A stretch of DNA of 64,000 nucleotides from assembly GCF_002237595.1 (NCBI RefSeq), contig NZ_CP022529.1:4556001-4620000 (forward strand), written 5' to 3'. The DNA is from Labrenzia sp. VG12 (GTDB lineage Bacteria; Pseudomonadota; Alphaproteobacteria; Rhizobiales; Stappiaceae). The position numbers and the translations under genes were made by a program. How positions within the stretch are numbered: position 1 is the stretch's first letter; the number at the start of each line of letters is the position of its first letter. Below, piece after piece: positions 9,563 through 18,564 of the stretch. Below the pieces are notes generated by a model. That model made no database searches, had not been told where the DNA came from, and worked only from the letters and a program-made list of their open reading frames with translations.

Positions 9563-11307
9563 ACCAGATGCGCATCCCCCGTGGACGGCTTCCACCGGTG
9601 GATGACATTGGCATCCGTTCCGATCACGGTCAGCTGGTGCAGGCTGTTGATGCTGGCATAGGACTTCAGGAACCGGTCGAGCACCGTGCCGAAAAGGTAG
9701 ATCTCGGCTTCGCCGCCAAGGGCGGTCTCGGAAAGCGACAACACGATCTCGTAGGCTCTGGTCGGCCGCCCATGCCGGAAGATATCGACCGCGCGCCGCT
9801 CGAACTTCTGGAAGTTCTGCAGCAGCAACTCCCGCTGCAGGGAAGCCTGCTTGTCGACATAGGCTCTGAAATCATAGGCGCCGACGACGGTTTTCAGGGC
9901 CTCCACGTCGATCAGCGAGGCATAGTTTCGCGACAGGTTGGCGATCAGGGTCCAAATCACCTGATTGTCCAATGGTGGCGGCACTTCGGACAGGATCGGC
10001 GTGATGTTGCGGAATTCCAGCTTGGCCGGCGTCGACGAGGTTGGCTGCGTGACCGTGCCAAGCCCGAAACGGGAGGCATGCTCTCCGTTGGAGCACAGCA
10101 GTTGCAGCGAAACGGTTTCTGTGGGTGGCAGACCGGTTTCGTTCAGCCGGGTGACGAAGGAGACATAGTGATCGACGCCATTTCCAAGAACCGAAGGGCG
10201 GATCCCGGTCCGGTAATAGAGCTTGTCCTCTTCCTGCGAGGCGCTGTCGTGGGAAAAGGTCTCGAAGGCCTGATAATTGATCTTCCGGTTCGAGCCCTGC
10301 ACCCAGCCGGTGACGCCGGTGACATGATGTACGCTGAACACCGACCGGTTGCCGGAGGCGCGCACCGGATATTCCGTCCGGTCATGGGCAACGTGAAGCG
10401 CCTGACCCTCGGTTTCGAACAGGTTGATGGCGGGAACGGTGTTGAGGGCAATGGCGTCGCGGGTGATGCGGTCCTGGTTGACGAACTTCTGCCGGAAATT
10501 GAAGACCAGCTCAAATTCGTCAACGGCCAGGTCCGCAAAAGCCTCCAATCCATGCAGGCGCACATACATGAACTTGTCCGGGCAGGCGAAATACTCCTGC
10601 ATGATGCGGAAGCCGTCGAACGACCCGTCCGGATAGGGCAAGGTGGCCTGATCGCGGGCAAAACCGATCGGTTCGACCCGGATGGCAGAGCGTATGGGTT
10701 GGCCCTTTGCCGGTATGAAATCCACCGATGCAAGCCGGTCGCACAGCTGCAGGTAAAGCTGCCGGGCCATGTTGACGTCGTTGCTTGCCCCCAGGAACAT
10801 CTGCAGGGGGGCTTCGGCCAGGGCTTTCAGGTTGTTGCCGGCAACCTTCCGGAACCCGAGGGTCAGCTTGGAACTGTCGCGCCTGTTTTCCAGGTCCGAA
10901 GAGGCCAGTTCGATCGGCAGCACGGTCAAGTCGCATCGGGTCTGAAACTTGACGGCCGTGCCGTCCAGCGGACTGGTCTGAACGAAGGTTCCGCGTGGCA
11001 CGAGGGTCGACAGTTCCGAGGATTCGGCAACCGGCTTGAAGGCTATATGGGTGATCGGCGGAACGGGACGCAGATAGTGCGGCCAGACGAGCTTGAGGAG
11101 ATTGAGCGCAACCTCCGGCATTTCCGCGTCAAGCCGTTGCCGCAGGCGCCCGACCAGAAACGCAAACCCCTCCATCAACCGCTCGACATCCGGGTCCAGC
11201 GGGTCTTCAGACAGGAATTTCGACAGGCGCGGGTTGGCCTTGGCGAAGACCCGGCCCATTTCCTTCAGGTAGTTCAGTTCGTCGCGATAATAGGAATTGA
11301 TCGCCAT
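9559..11307 (-). CDS. tssF: T6SS baseplate protein TssF
   Basis: TssF (ImpG/VasA family) is the largest wedge protein of the T6SS baseplate; two copies pair with one TssG. The 582-residue length fits. The N-terminus (YYRDELNYLKEMGRVFAKA) and the run RLMEGFAFLVGRLRQRLD (about residues 45-62) are classic for the family, followed by LLKLVWPHYLRPVPP. It starts about 35 bases after the tssE stop and overlaps tssG by 4 bases at its end. Confidence 0.95.
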   Translation of the reverse strand: MAINSYYRDELNYLKEMGRVFAKANPRLSKFLSEDPLDPDVERLMEGFAFLVGRLRQRLDAEMPEVALNLLKLVWPHYLRPVPPITHIAFKPVAESSELSTLVPRGTFVQTSPLDGTAVKFQTRCDLTVLPIELASSDLENRRDSSKLTLGFRKVAGNNLKALAEAPLQMFLGASNDVNMARQLYLQLCDRLASVDFIPAKGQPIRSAIRVEPIGFARDQATLPYPDGSFDGFRIMQEYFACPDKFMYVRLHGLEAFADLAVDEFELVFNFRQKFVNQDRITRDAIALNTVPAINLFETEGQALHVAHDRTEYPVRASGNRSVFSVHHVTGVTGWVQGSNRKINYQAFETFSHDSASQEEDKLYYRTGIRPSVLGNGVDHYVSFVTRLNETGLPPTETVSLQLLCSNGEHASRFGLGTVTQPTSSTPAKLEFRNITPILSEVPPPLDNQVIWTLIANLSRNYASLIDVEALKTVVGAYDFRAYVDKQASLQRELLLQNFQKFERRAVDIFRHGRPTRAYEIVLSLSETALGGEAEIYLFGTVLDRFLKSYASINSLHQLTVIGTDANVIHRWKPSTGDAHLV

Positions 11308-11341
11308 GCCCGCTATGTGCCCTTGGTGCCGTCAGCGCGGG

Positions 11342-11755
11342 TCACGCACTGACCCTGATCTGTCCACTGTTGTCGAGAATGGAATCGAAACGGATCCGTT
11401 TGCGGCTGCCGCCCAGATCGAGCTCCGCTTCCACATTGAAGATGAAGTCGAGCGGCCGTTCGGGGTCCTCGACGGCACGCACGATCGGGTTGCGCAGCCG
11501 GGGTTCGTAATCCCGGATCTGACGTTCGATGTTGCGGCAGATCTCGGTCGCCGTGTCCTGGTGTGAGCGGGAGATCGAGTTGAAGTCGGTCAACCCGAAG
11601 TCGGGGCATGTCTCGCAGCAGCCAGCGGTGCTGTTGAGCAGAATGCGCAGGTCTTCCAGCACGCTTTCCAGAACCGCGGCTTCGAATTCGTCGACATTCC
11701 GGTAATGCGTGCCGGTGACGTCGTTCTCAAGTCGCTGGAACAGGCTCACAGCCAT
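11342..11755 (-). CDS. tssE: T6SS gp25-like baseplate protein TssE
   Basis: TssE is the homologue of phage T4 gp25 and joins the sheath to the baseplate. The 137-residue product carries the gp25 features ICRNIERQIRDYEPRLRNP (about residues 75-95) and a C-terminal FDSILDNSGQIRV. The chosen ATG at 11755 (MAVSLFQRLEN) has a strong GGGGAG ribosome site nine bases upstream; an in-frame start ten codons earlier has no better signal. It lies 97 bases downstream of tssC. Confidence 0.92.
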   Translation of the reverse strand: MAVSLFQRLENDVTGTHYRNVDEFEAAVLESVLEDLRILLNSTAGCCETCPDFGLTDFNSISRSHQDTATEICRNIERQIRDYEPRLRNPIVRAVEDPERPLDFIFNVEAELDLGGSRKRIRFDSILDNSGQIRVSA

Positions 11756-11851
11756 CCGGCAAGGCTCCCCATCTGAGCAGAACAAGTGCCGGTCCCGAGA
11801 AAATTCCCGGCCGGCACCTGTCAGAGTTTCGTTTCCGTGATCCGGTCAGGA

Positions 11852-13330
11852 TCAGGACTTGTCCAGCTTGCCCTTCAGGGACAGCGTGAAGTCCGCGCCC
11901 ATATATTTGAAGTGCGGCTGCACGGCCATGGAAACGCTGTACCAGCCCGGTTCGCCCTCAACATCCGAAACGTTGATTTCGGCCTTGCGGAGCGGCCGGC
12001 GCGAGCGCACGTCGGCGGACGGGTTGTCCTGGTCGGAGACATACTGCCGGATCCACTTGTTGAGCTCGGATTCGAGCTCGCCGCGGTCCTTCCAGCTGCC
12101 GATGTTCTCGCGCTGCAGCACCTTAATGTAATGCGCCAGGCGGTTGATGATCATCATGTAAGGCAGCTGGGTGCCCAGCTTGTAGTTCAGTTCCGCATCC
12201 TTGCCTTCCGGCGAGTTGCCGAAGAATTTCGGCTTCTGCACCGAGTTGGCAGAGAAGAACGCAGCATTGTCACTGCCCTTGCGCATGGTCAGCGAGATGA
12301 AGCCCTGTTCGGCCAGCTCGTATTCCTTGCGGTCGGACACCAGCACTTCCGTCGGGATCTTGGACTGCAGCTGGCCCATGGATTCGAACGTGTGAACCGG
12401 CAGGTCCTCGACGGCGCCGCCGGACTGCGGGCCGATGATGTTCGGGCACCAGCGGTACTTGGCGAAACTGTCTGTCAGCTTGGTTGCCAGAGCGAAGGAG
12501 GCGTTGCCCCACAGGTAATTGTCGCTCTTGCCCTCGGCTTCTTCTTCATAGTTGAAGGCCTTGACCGGAGCAGTTTCCGGACCGTAGGGCGTGCGCAGCA
12601 TGAAGCGAGGCATGGCCAGGGCGAAATAGCGGCTGTCTTCCGATTCGCGGAAGGAATTCCACTTGGCGTATTTCGGACCTTCGAAGATGGATTCCATGTC
12701 CTTCAGGTTCGGAATCTCTTCGAAACTGTCCACACCGAACATGGACGGTGCCGCGGCCGCGATGAACGGGGCGTGGGACATGGAGCCAACGCTGGCGCAA
12801 TACTGAGCCAGTTTGATATCCGGTGCATTCGGGCCGAAATCGTAGTTGGTGACAACAGCACCGACCGGCTGACCGCCGAACTGGCCATATTCAGCGGTGT
12901 AGATGTGCTTGTAGAGACCGGATTTGACGACTTCCGGGCTGTCTTCGAAATCTTCCAGAAGCTCGTCTTTCGAGACGCTCATCATCTCGACTTTGATGTT
13001 CTGGCGGAAATCGGTCCGGTCGATCACGAATTTCAGGCTGCGCCACGCCGATTCCAGTTTCTTGAAATCGTCGTGATGCAGGATCTGGTCAACCTGCTTG
13101 GACAGTTTCTGATCGATTTCGGCGATCATCATGTCGACGGCGGCACCGTTGACCTGACCATCGGCCGACGGCTTGAGCAGCTCGGAAATGAACGCCGCCA
13201 CGCCTTTGCGGGCAACGTCATAGCCTTCGTCGGCGGGCGTGAGCTTGGTCTCCTGAAGGATCTGATCCAGAAGGGACGCGTCGAGCTCTTCGGTCTGGGC
13301 CGCGCCTTGCTGTGCGTCTGTGTCTGTCAT
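11852..13330 (-). CDS. tssC: T6SS contractile sheath large subunit TssC (VipB)
   Basis: TssC with TssB builds the contractile sheath around the Hcp tube. The 492-residue protein has hallmark stretches: SAWRSLKFVIDRTDF (about residues 95-110), FGQFGGQPVGAVVTNYDF-like text around residue 150 (seen as GQFGGQPVGAVV), LPRFMLRTPYG-like MPRFMLRTPYG, and the C-terminal beta strand region ending GADFTLSLKGKLDKS. It follows tssB by 55 bases. It is one of the best-conserved T6SS genes and the call is secure. Confidence 0.97.
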   Translation of the reverse strand: MTDTDAQQGAAQTEELDASLLDQILQETKLTPADEGYDVARKGVAAFISELLKPSADGQVNGAAVDMMIAEIDQKLSKQVDQILHHDDFKKLESAWRSLKFVIDRTDFRQNIKVEMMSVSKDELLEDFEDSPEVVKSGLYKHIYTAEYGQFGGQPVGAVVTNYDFGPNAPDIKLAQYCASVGSMSHAPFIAAAAPSMFGVDSFEEIPNLKDMESIFEGPKYAKWNSFRESEDSRYFALAMPRFMLRTPYGPETAPVKAFNYEEEAEGKSDNYLWGNASFALATKLTDSFAKYRWCPNIIGPQSGGAVEDLPVHTFESMGQLQSKIPTEVLVSDRKEYELAEQGFISLTMRKGSDNAAFFSANSVQKPKFFGNSPEGKDAELNYKLGTQLPYMMIINRLAHYIKVLQRENIGSWKDRGELESELNKWIRQYVSDQDNPSADVRSRRPLRKAEINVSDVEGEPGWYSVSMAVQPHFKYMGADFTLSLKGKLDKS

Positions 13331-13385
13331 GTTTCAATCTCGTCAGCTAGAAAATCGGAATAGGCGGCAAGGGTCCTGTGGACCG

Positions 13386-13904
13386 TCACTCGGACTTGTC
13401 TTCGCCGCCGGTCGCGTTTGTCAGCTCGGCCAGAAGCTTGTCCCGCGCCGCTTCGTCGCCCAGAACGCCCTGAATGGCTTTCCGAAACGCCGGAACGTTG
13501 CCCAAGGGGCCCTTGAGAGCGACCAGCGCCTCGCGGAGTTCCAGCAGCTTGTTGAGTTCCGGCGTCTGACGAACGATCGATTCCGGAGTGAAGTCGCTCA
13601 GGTTCTGGAAATTCAGCGACACCGACAGGTTGCTCGCCTCCTCGCCTTCCTCGGGCTCGACCAGCTTGTTTTCCGTCGCCAGATCCAGCTTGAGATCATG
13701 GCTTTTCATGACCTCGTTGAAATTGTCCTTGTTGATGTTGATGAGCGTGCGGTCTTCAACCGGCGTGTCATCAGGGCGCAAGGTGTAGTCGCCGAGCATG
13801 ACCATTTTCAGCGGCAGTTCGACTTCCTCTTTGGCATCACCTGTTGCCGGCTTGTATTTGATGTTCACCCGTTCCTTGGGTGCGACCGTAGCTTCTTTTG
13901 ACAT
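13386..13904 (-). CDS. tssB: T6SS contractile sheath small subunit TssB (VipA)
   Basis: TssB (VipA) interlocks with TssC in the contractile sheath. The 172-residue length is normal. The N-terminal region contains the typical RVNIKYKPATGDAKEEVELP and MVMLGDYT, followed by the family's NFNEVMKSHDLKL and NLSVSLNFQNLSDFTPESI segments. It is the first gene after a 164-base gap downstream of tssA. That gap could hold an internal promoter, but I see no clear -35/-10 pair. Confidence 0.96.
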   Translation of the reverse strand: MSKEATVAPKERVNIKYKPATGDAKEEVELPLKMVMLGDYTLRPDDTPVEDRTLININKDNFNEVMKSHDLKLDLATENKLVEPEEGEEASNLSVSLNFQNLSDFTPESIVRQTPELNKLLELREALVALKGPLGNVPAFRKAIQGVLGDEAARDKLLAELTNATGGEDKSE

Positions 13905-14068
13905 AATGTCCCCCGTGGTCAGACCGGCTAAAAAGCGCTGGGTAGAAACCTGTTTGCGCTCATGGCCTCGAGATCAGTTGATTCCCGTTCAGTTCCTACT
14001 TTGACTCTGTGTCAGTTCTGTTTAGATGGCTGAGAATTTTGGTGCATCAACTTAAGGATACGTTAAGA

Positions 14069-15763
14069 CTACTTTCGACCCGTTAGCTCTGCTGCAGCAC
14101 CGACGTCCAGCAGCGAAAGCGTCTCCATCACGCTGGCCCTTACCTGCAAAGCGTCAGCGTCCGGCAGGAACTGTTTCGCATTTTTATGCCCTAGGCTCTG
14201 CCACGAGAGCCGCGCAAGCGCGACCGCAAGCTCCGGGTCCCAGTGTGCCAGATCACGTTCCGCTGCGATAGTCCGCAGCGAACTGAGCAGTGCAAAAAGC
14301 GGCTGAATCAATTCAAATTGCAAGCAAAACTCGCCGATTTTGAGCTGTGTCTGGAACCAGTCGCGCCCTGACCCGCGCGCTGAAAGGAAGGTTTTCAGAG
14401 AAGCGAGGCCGGCCATGGTCTTGCCTGCTAGGGCCAGCTGCACGGCCTCTGAAAAGGCCCGGTCCAGTTCCGAACTGCCACCGCCGCCGCCTCCGGAGCC
14501 GCCGGAGCTCACCTCGGCGCTGATCCAGTCTTTTGTCTCGACACTGGCAAAAGGGGTGCCGTCGCTGAAAGACAGGTCAGAAACATTCGGAAACCGTTTT
14601 GTGAAGGAGGACAACTCGCCGATCACGAGCCGTCGGGCAGCATCATAGCTCTCTCCGGCAGCTTCCATGGCCGAAGCAAGATGAAATTGCGCATCCAGCC
14701 AGAAGGGCGAAGCCACAAAGGCTGATTCGGCAGACTTGATCAGGCCTTCATTGTTGCCCGCCCCCTTGAGCGCGGCCAGTTCCGTGACCTTGGCCTTCTG
14801 GGGGGGAGGCAGTGCGGTCTTGCCGTCATTGCTCGGCGGCAGCTCCTGGACCCGGCCCCAAAGGGCAAACCGGGCGGCATAGTAACCCCGTGCATCTGTC
14901 GGGGCTTGCTGGCGGATGGCCGTGGCCGCCTTGGAAGCTGCATTCAGGACCGCCTGCATGGCGGCTGTCGTGTTGGTCGTATCGACCGCGATTTCCGCGA
15001 CCGGTGCCGCGGTAGCGGCCGCAGGCTTGGGAGCTGGTGCGGCGGCTTGTGGTGCAGGGGCCGGTGTGGCCGGCTCGGCAGGGGCTGCGGCCGGTGAAGC
15101 TTCGGTCGCTGCGGTCTCGGCGGCCGGCGCTTCTGCCTCGGCAGGGGCAGCAGCTGCAGCCTCGGCAGCTTTCCTGGCTTCTTCCAGGGCGGCCTTGGCA
15201 TCCCTGGCATAGGGGCGCAGCGCCCTGACCAGCGGGCCCAGGGCCACCTGCGACTTTGTCATCTTCTGTTCAAGAGCGTTGTCCAGCTCAAGAAGCGCGT
15301 CGTGGGCAATGTAGATCTCGCCGTTATAGCTGCCTTCTGGATTTTTCGCCTCGACCATCGGGGCAAGTTTTTCCGCAAGCCAGTCATAGGCCCCTGCGCG
15401 GCCGCGTTCGCGGCGCAAGGGTGGAACCATGGTCTCCCAGTGGGTTTCGGTCAGGTCCCGCAAGATCACCAGCCCGGTCGCCAGTCCAGCGTAGCCTTCC
15501 TCGACAAACAGGCCGAATGCAAGGCGCGTCGCCAGCACGAGGTCCTTGGAGGTTGTCTGCAGAACCTTGACCGTCTCGTCGTTGAGCTGTTTCCAGTTGA
15601 CCGCGTTCGGACCGCCGGTTTCCAGTTTGCGGAACTCGGCTTCCAGTTCCTCAAACTCAGGGGAATCGCGAAACTCTTCCTGAGCGTCAGGGTTTTCCAG
15701 CGCGGCCTTGCCGACCTCGGCTCTGGGGTCGTCGAGCGTTGCCAATGGGTCTTCGTCGGCCAT
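14069..15763 (-). CDS. tssA: T6SS assembly cap protein TssA (ImpA family)
   Basis: TssA recruits baseplate and tail parts and sits at the distal cap during sheath growth. The 564-residue protein begins with an ImpA-type N-terminal domain (about residues 20-190, with NWKQLNDETVKVLQTTSKDL and GLATGLVILRDLTETHWETM). A strongly Ala/Pro/Glu-rich linker follows (about 195-265), then a helical C-terminal half with a poly-Gly/Ser patch near residue 430. It is the first gene of the tss operon and faces the divergent STAS gene across about 220 bases. That divergent gap is the natural place for the main T6SS promoter. Confidence 0.9.
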   Translation of the reverse strand: MADEDPLATLDDPRAEVGKAALENPDAQEEFRDSPEFEELEAEFRKLETGGPNAVNWKQLNDETVKVLQTTSKDLVLATRLAFGLFVEEGYAGLATGLVILRDLTETHWETMVPPLRRERGRAGAYDWLAEKLAPMVEAKNPEGSYNGEIYIAHDALLELDNALEQKMTKSQVALGPLVRALRPYARDAKAALEEARKAAEAAAAAPAEAEAPAAETAATEASPAAAPAEPATPAPAPQAAAPAPKPAAATAAPVAEIAVDTTNTTAAMQAVLNAASKAATAIRQQAPTDARGYYAARFALWGRVQELPPSNDGKTALPPPQKAKVTELAALKGAGNNEGLIKSAESAFVASPFWLDAQFHLASAMEAAGESYDAARRLVIGELSSFTKRFPNVSDLSFSDGTPFASVETKDWISAEVSSGGSGGGGGGSSELDRAFSEAVQLALAGKTMAGLASLKTFLSARGSGRDWFQTQLKIGEFCLQFELIQPLFALLSSLRTIAAERDLAHWDPELAVALARLSWQSLGHKNAKQFLPDADALQVRASVMETLSLLDVGAAAELTGRK

Positions 15764-15983
15764 CAGGGCACTCCGGATCGAGGGGACGGGTGTGACGGTA
15801 TCCGATCACTGTGAACCGATATCTAAACTGATTCGCAATCCCGTAGCGTTTCAGGTGTGACAGCTTTATAAAATGTACAGGATTCAGAACGATTTTAGTC
15901 ATCTACAAGCCGATTCGCGTAATTCATACTGAGCACGGTGTATTTCCGCCATCAACGCACCTGTGCCTATACGGGACCTTGCC

Positions 15984-16349
15984 ATGACCGCAGAAGCTGC
16001 AGACATCACGATCGACCACGAAACCGACGGCACCATTACAATCGTGCGACCGGTGGGAAAACTCGACACGATGAGCGCAAAGTCCTTTGAAGCCTACCTG
16101 AAGGACCTCGTTGGTCAGAAGGCCGGCACGCTCCTGGTCGATATGGAAAAAGTCGACTACGTCACCAGCTTCGGACTGAGGTCCCTGCTCATCATCGCCA
16201 AGCTGCTGGCGCCTTCCGGGGACAAGCTGGTTCTGTTTCAGGTGAACCCGTCCGTGCTGGATGTGCTGAAGATCTCCGGTTTCCTGAAAATCCTGACCGT
16301 GCAGGACACGCTTGATGCGGCAAAGGAATTCGCAGGACAAGCGGGCTGA
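15984..16349 (+). CDS. STAS-domain anti-sigma factor antagonist (RsbV/SpoIIAA-like)
   Basis: A single STAS domain of about 121 residues, the type that in its unphosphorylated form binds an RsbW-like kinase and releases its target. The conserved phospho-acceptor region reads YVTSFGLRSLL, with the Ser in the usual place. The gene overlaps the following ATPase gene, so the pair is translationally coupled. I prefer the ATG at 15984 (MTAEAADI) over a GTG seven codons upstream. It is divergent from tssA and probably regulates either the T6SS or a general response; the target is not identifiable from sequence. Confidence 0.9.
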   Translation: MTAEAADITIDHETDGTITIVRPVGKLDTMSAKSFEAYLKDLVGQKAGTLLVDMEKVDYVTSFGLRSLLIIAKLLAPSGDKLVLFQVNPSVLDVLKISGFLKILTVQDTLDAAKEFAGQAG

Positions 16350-16836
16350 GCTGTCCCTTGCCCTGTCCGCCGACACTCGACCCACGAGGCATCTGAACGT
16401 GGCCCATGTCGAAACAGCAACGGTTCGGAACGATCTGGCGGATCTTCCAGCGGTCTATGCGACGCTGGAAGCGTTCGCTGCTGCGGCCGACCTGCCGGAT
16501 TCCGTGCGCCGGACGCTCTTGCTGATTGTCGAGGAACTCTTCAGCAACACTGTGTCCTACGGATATCCGGACGGTAGCGAGGACGAGATCGGGGTTTCGG
16601 TCAGGCTCGGTCCGGGCCATGTCGAGCTGATGCTGGTCGACAGGGCGATTCCCTTTGACAGCGGAGCGTTGTCGGAAGACCCGAACGTCGAGGGAACGGT
16701 GGAGGAAAGGGATATCGGCGGTCTGGGCCTGTTCCTGGTACACCAGCTGGCCGAGAAGGTCAGTCATGAGCGCGACGGCGACACCAATCGCACGGTCATC
16801 CTGATCGCGCTTGACCGTGATGGCGAAGCGGATTGA
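16315..16836 (+). CDS. RsbW/SpoIIAB-like serine kinase (HATPase_c fold)
   Basis: A GHKL-fold ATPase of 173 residues predicted to phosphorylate the adjacent STAS protein. The N box reads EELFSNTVSYGYP (about residues 82-94), followed by DRAIPFDS and a G box GGLGLFLV (about residues 137-144). It overlaps the end of the STAS gene by 35 bases, so synthesis is coupled. A TTG one codon upstream is also possible. It converges with the SpoIIE-type phosphatase at 16867, giving the standard three-component partner-switching set: antagonist, kinase, phosphatase. Confidence 0.9.
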   Translation: MRQRNSQDKRAELSLALSADTRPTRHLNVAHVETATVRNDLADLPAVYATLEAFAAAADLPDSVRRTLLLIVEELFSNTVSYGYPDGSEDEIGVSVRLGPGHVELMLVDRAIPFDSGALSEDPNVEGTVEERDIGGLGLFLVHQLAEKVSHERDGDTNRTVILIALDRDGEAD

Positions 16837-16866
16837 GTCTGACGCATCCTCTCGCTCGGCTGGCCC

Positions 16867-17793
16867 CTAGAACGTGAATTCCATCATTGAAAAGTCGTCG
16901 GGCAGCGGTGCGTCTTTCTGGAAACCCGCAAGCCAGTCATAGACCGCCTGCGGTATGGGGGCCTCGCAGGCGCGCGCCTTGTCGGCAAGCTGTGCCCAGG
17001 TCAGGGTGGCGCCGGTCTCATCCTCGATTTCGTAGGTGCCGTCACTGATGACGAGGAGCTTGTCACCGGGTTGCATCTTGTACGTGCCGCCGTCGAAGGG
17101 CACCTCCTCCATGGCGCCAATCACCATGCCGTCGGGTGTTCCAAGGCTGGTCACGTCGAGACGGTCTCCCGCGGGGCGCAGGTGAATGGCCGCGGGATGC
17201 CCGCCGGAGGCATAGGACAGAATGCCGGTGGAGCGTTCGAAAACGCCGTACCAGATCGTGAAGAACATGTTGTTCTGCCGTTCCATCGGGAAGGCATTGT
17301 TGAGCTTGGCCAGAACATCCGACGGATTGCGGAAATCCGCACCGGCCAGGGCATTGGCGCGCAACACGTTGATGATGGCAACCGACAGGAGTGCAGCGCC
17401 GACCCCGTGTCCGCAGACATCGATCAGGTAGATCACGAAATGATCGTCATCCAGGTCGTGGTAGCCGAAGGAATCGCCGCCCAGTTCGGTCGACGGCACC
17501 AGAAGCCAGTCGGCCTGCGGGTCGGCCGGACGCTTGCGGGGCAGTATGGAATGCACATAATTGCCGGCGTCGCGCAGCTCTGATTCAAGCCGCTCCTGGG
17601 TCCGCTGCAGCAGGATATTATACTCCGCCAGCTGGTCTTCCACAGCTTCGCCGTGTTCGATCGTGGCCTCGTAGAGAAGCTTGAGATCCTCGTGTTCGGC
17701 GCGCAGGTCCTCAAGTTCCTTGCGCACAGTGGCAAGGTCCTGGTCGGGATTTTGCGTGGCTGCTGCCACGTCTATTGTGTTGTTATTGGTCAT
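16867..17793 (-). CDS. SpoIIE/RsbU-type PP2C serine phosphatase with coiled coil
   Basis: This 308-residue cytoplasmic protein starts with a Glu-rich coiled coil (about residues 18-75) followed by a PP2C domain of the SpoIIE class (about 85-305). Metal-binding signatures are GGDSFGYHDLDDDHFVIYLIDV read in pieces (GGDSFGY, then LIDVCGHGVGAALLS) and LLVISDGTYE. It has no sensor or membrane segment of its own, so an upstream signal may act through the coiled coil. Its natural substrate is the phosphorylated STAS protein encoded at 15984. It is convergent with the kinase gene and only 30 bases away. Confidence 0.9.
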   Translation of the reverse strand: MTNNNTIDVAAATQNPDQDLATVRKELEDLRAEHEDLKLLYEATIEHGEAVEDQLAEYNILLQRTQERLESELRDAGNYVHSILPRKRPADPQADWLLVPSTELGGDSFGYHDLDDDHFVIYLIDVCGHGVGAALLSVAIINVLRANALAGADFRNPSDVLAKLNNAFPMERQNNMFFTIWYGVFERSTGILSYASGGHPAAIHLRPAGDRLDVTSLGTPDGMVIGAMEEVPFDGGTYKMQPGDKLLVISDGTYEIEDETGATLTWAQLADKARACEAPIPQAVYDWLAGFQKDAPLPDDFSMMEFTF

Positions 17794-18042
17794 GGTGTGC
17801 TCATGATGCCCTTACGGGCGCGCGGAGGAAACCCAAGATTAAGAATGGGTGTGCAACTTAATGCAACGCAAAACAATGCGGCAATCGCTATTGATATAGT
17901 CTTGTTAATGAGCGACACCGTATTGTTAAATACATGAAATATCGATGACACGAGTGATATCGGCCGCAATCTCCGTATTCTTTGTATTACTGTGGGACAC
18001 CGCAACCAAGGTGCGATGGATTACGCCAACGGGGGAATAGAA

Positions 18043-18564
18043 ATGCAGGCAGCTGCTGAAGGTTTGTCACCCAATTCCGATTTGCCTCAGATGATTCACC
18101 TGGACCTGGATATCAAGGACTTCTGCTCCGACTGGACGCATTGCGATCTCATGTCCGGGTACGTTGCCCGCATGGTGAGCCATAACCGGCTGGATTCGCT
18201 GCTGTTTTCCAACCTTTATTCCTCGGCTCTGAACGAGCTTCTGGAGGCCGTCTACCGGACACACGGTGAAAGCGGCAAGCTGGAATGCGCGGTTCAGCGC
18301 AAGGGCCGTCTCGACCGGATCGTGCTGACGTTTCCGGCGGATGATGCCACCTTTGGCATTTACCGCGACGCAATTGACAAGGCGGGTGGCGAAAACGCGG
18401 AAGCCCTCTATCTGGAAGCCTTGTTTGCCGATGGAGAACCGGATGCAAGCCTGGGCCTTCTGGAACTGTGCGTTGATTATGGGGCACGGTTGGCTGTCGA
18501 GAGATGCGAAGACGGACGGATGCGTCTGGTTGCGGATCTTGCGCTTGAGGAAGAAAAAGAATGA
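18043..18564 (+). CDS. Degenerate SiaB/slr1658-like (DUF6272-type) ATPase relative
   Basis: The 173-residue product aligns by eye with the protein at 22151-22696. An N-box-like NELLEAVYR corresponds to NEILENAIKFR there, and SLGLLELCVDYGARL corresponds to GLGLLTLMSDYGAKL. In this copy the key Asn of the N box and one Gly of the ATP lid (SGSGLGLL becoming DASLGLL) are changed, so ATP binding is doubtful. The ATG at 18043 has a GGGGGA ribosome site six bases upstream; in-frame GTG (17992) and ATG (18016) starts are weaker. It overlaps the next gene by 4 bases. I infer that it acts as a non-catalytic partner of the STAS-like domain fused to the methyltransferase. Confidence 0.65.
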   Translation: MQAAAEGLSPNSDLPQMIHLDLDIKDFCSDWTHCDLMSGYVARMVSHNRLDSLLFSNLYSSALNELLEAVYRTHGESGKLECAVQRKGRLDRIVLTFPADDATFGIYRDAIDKAGGENAEALYLEALFADGEPDASLGLLELCVDYGARLAVERCEDGRMRLVADLALEEEKE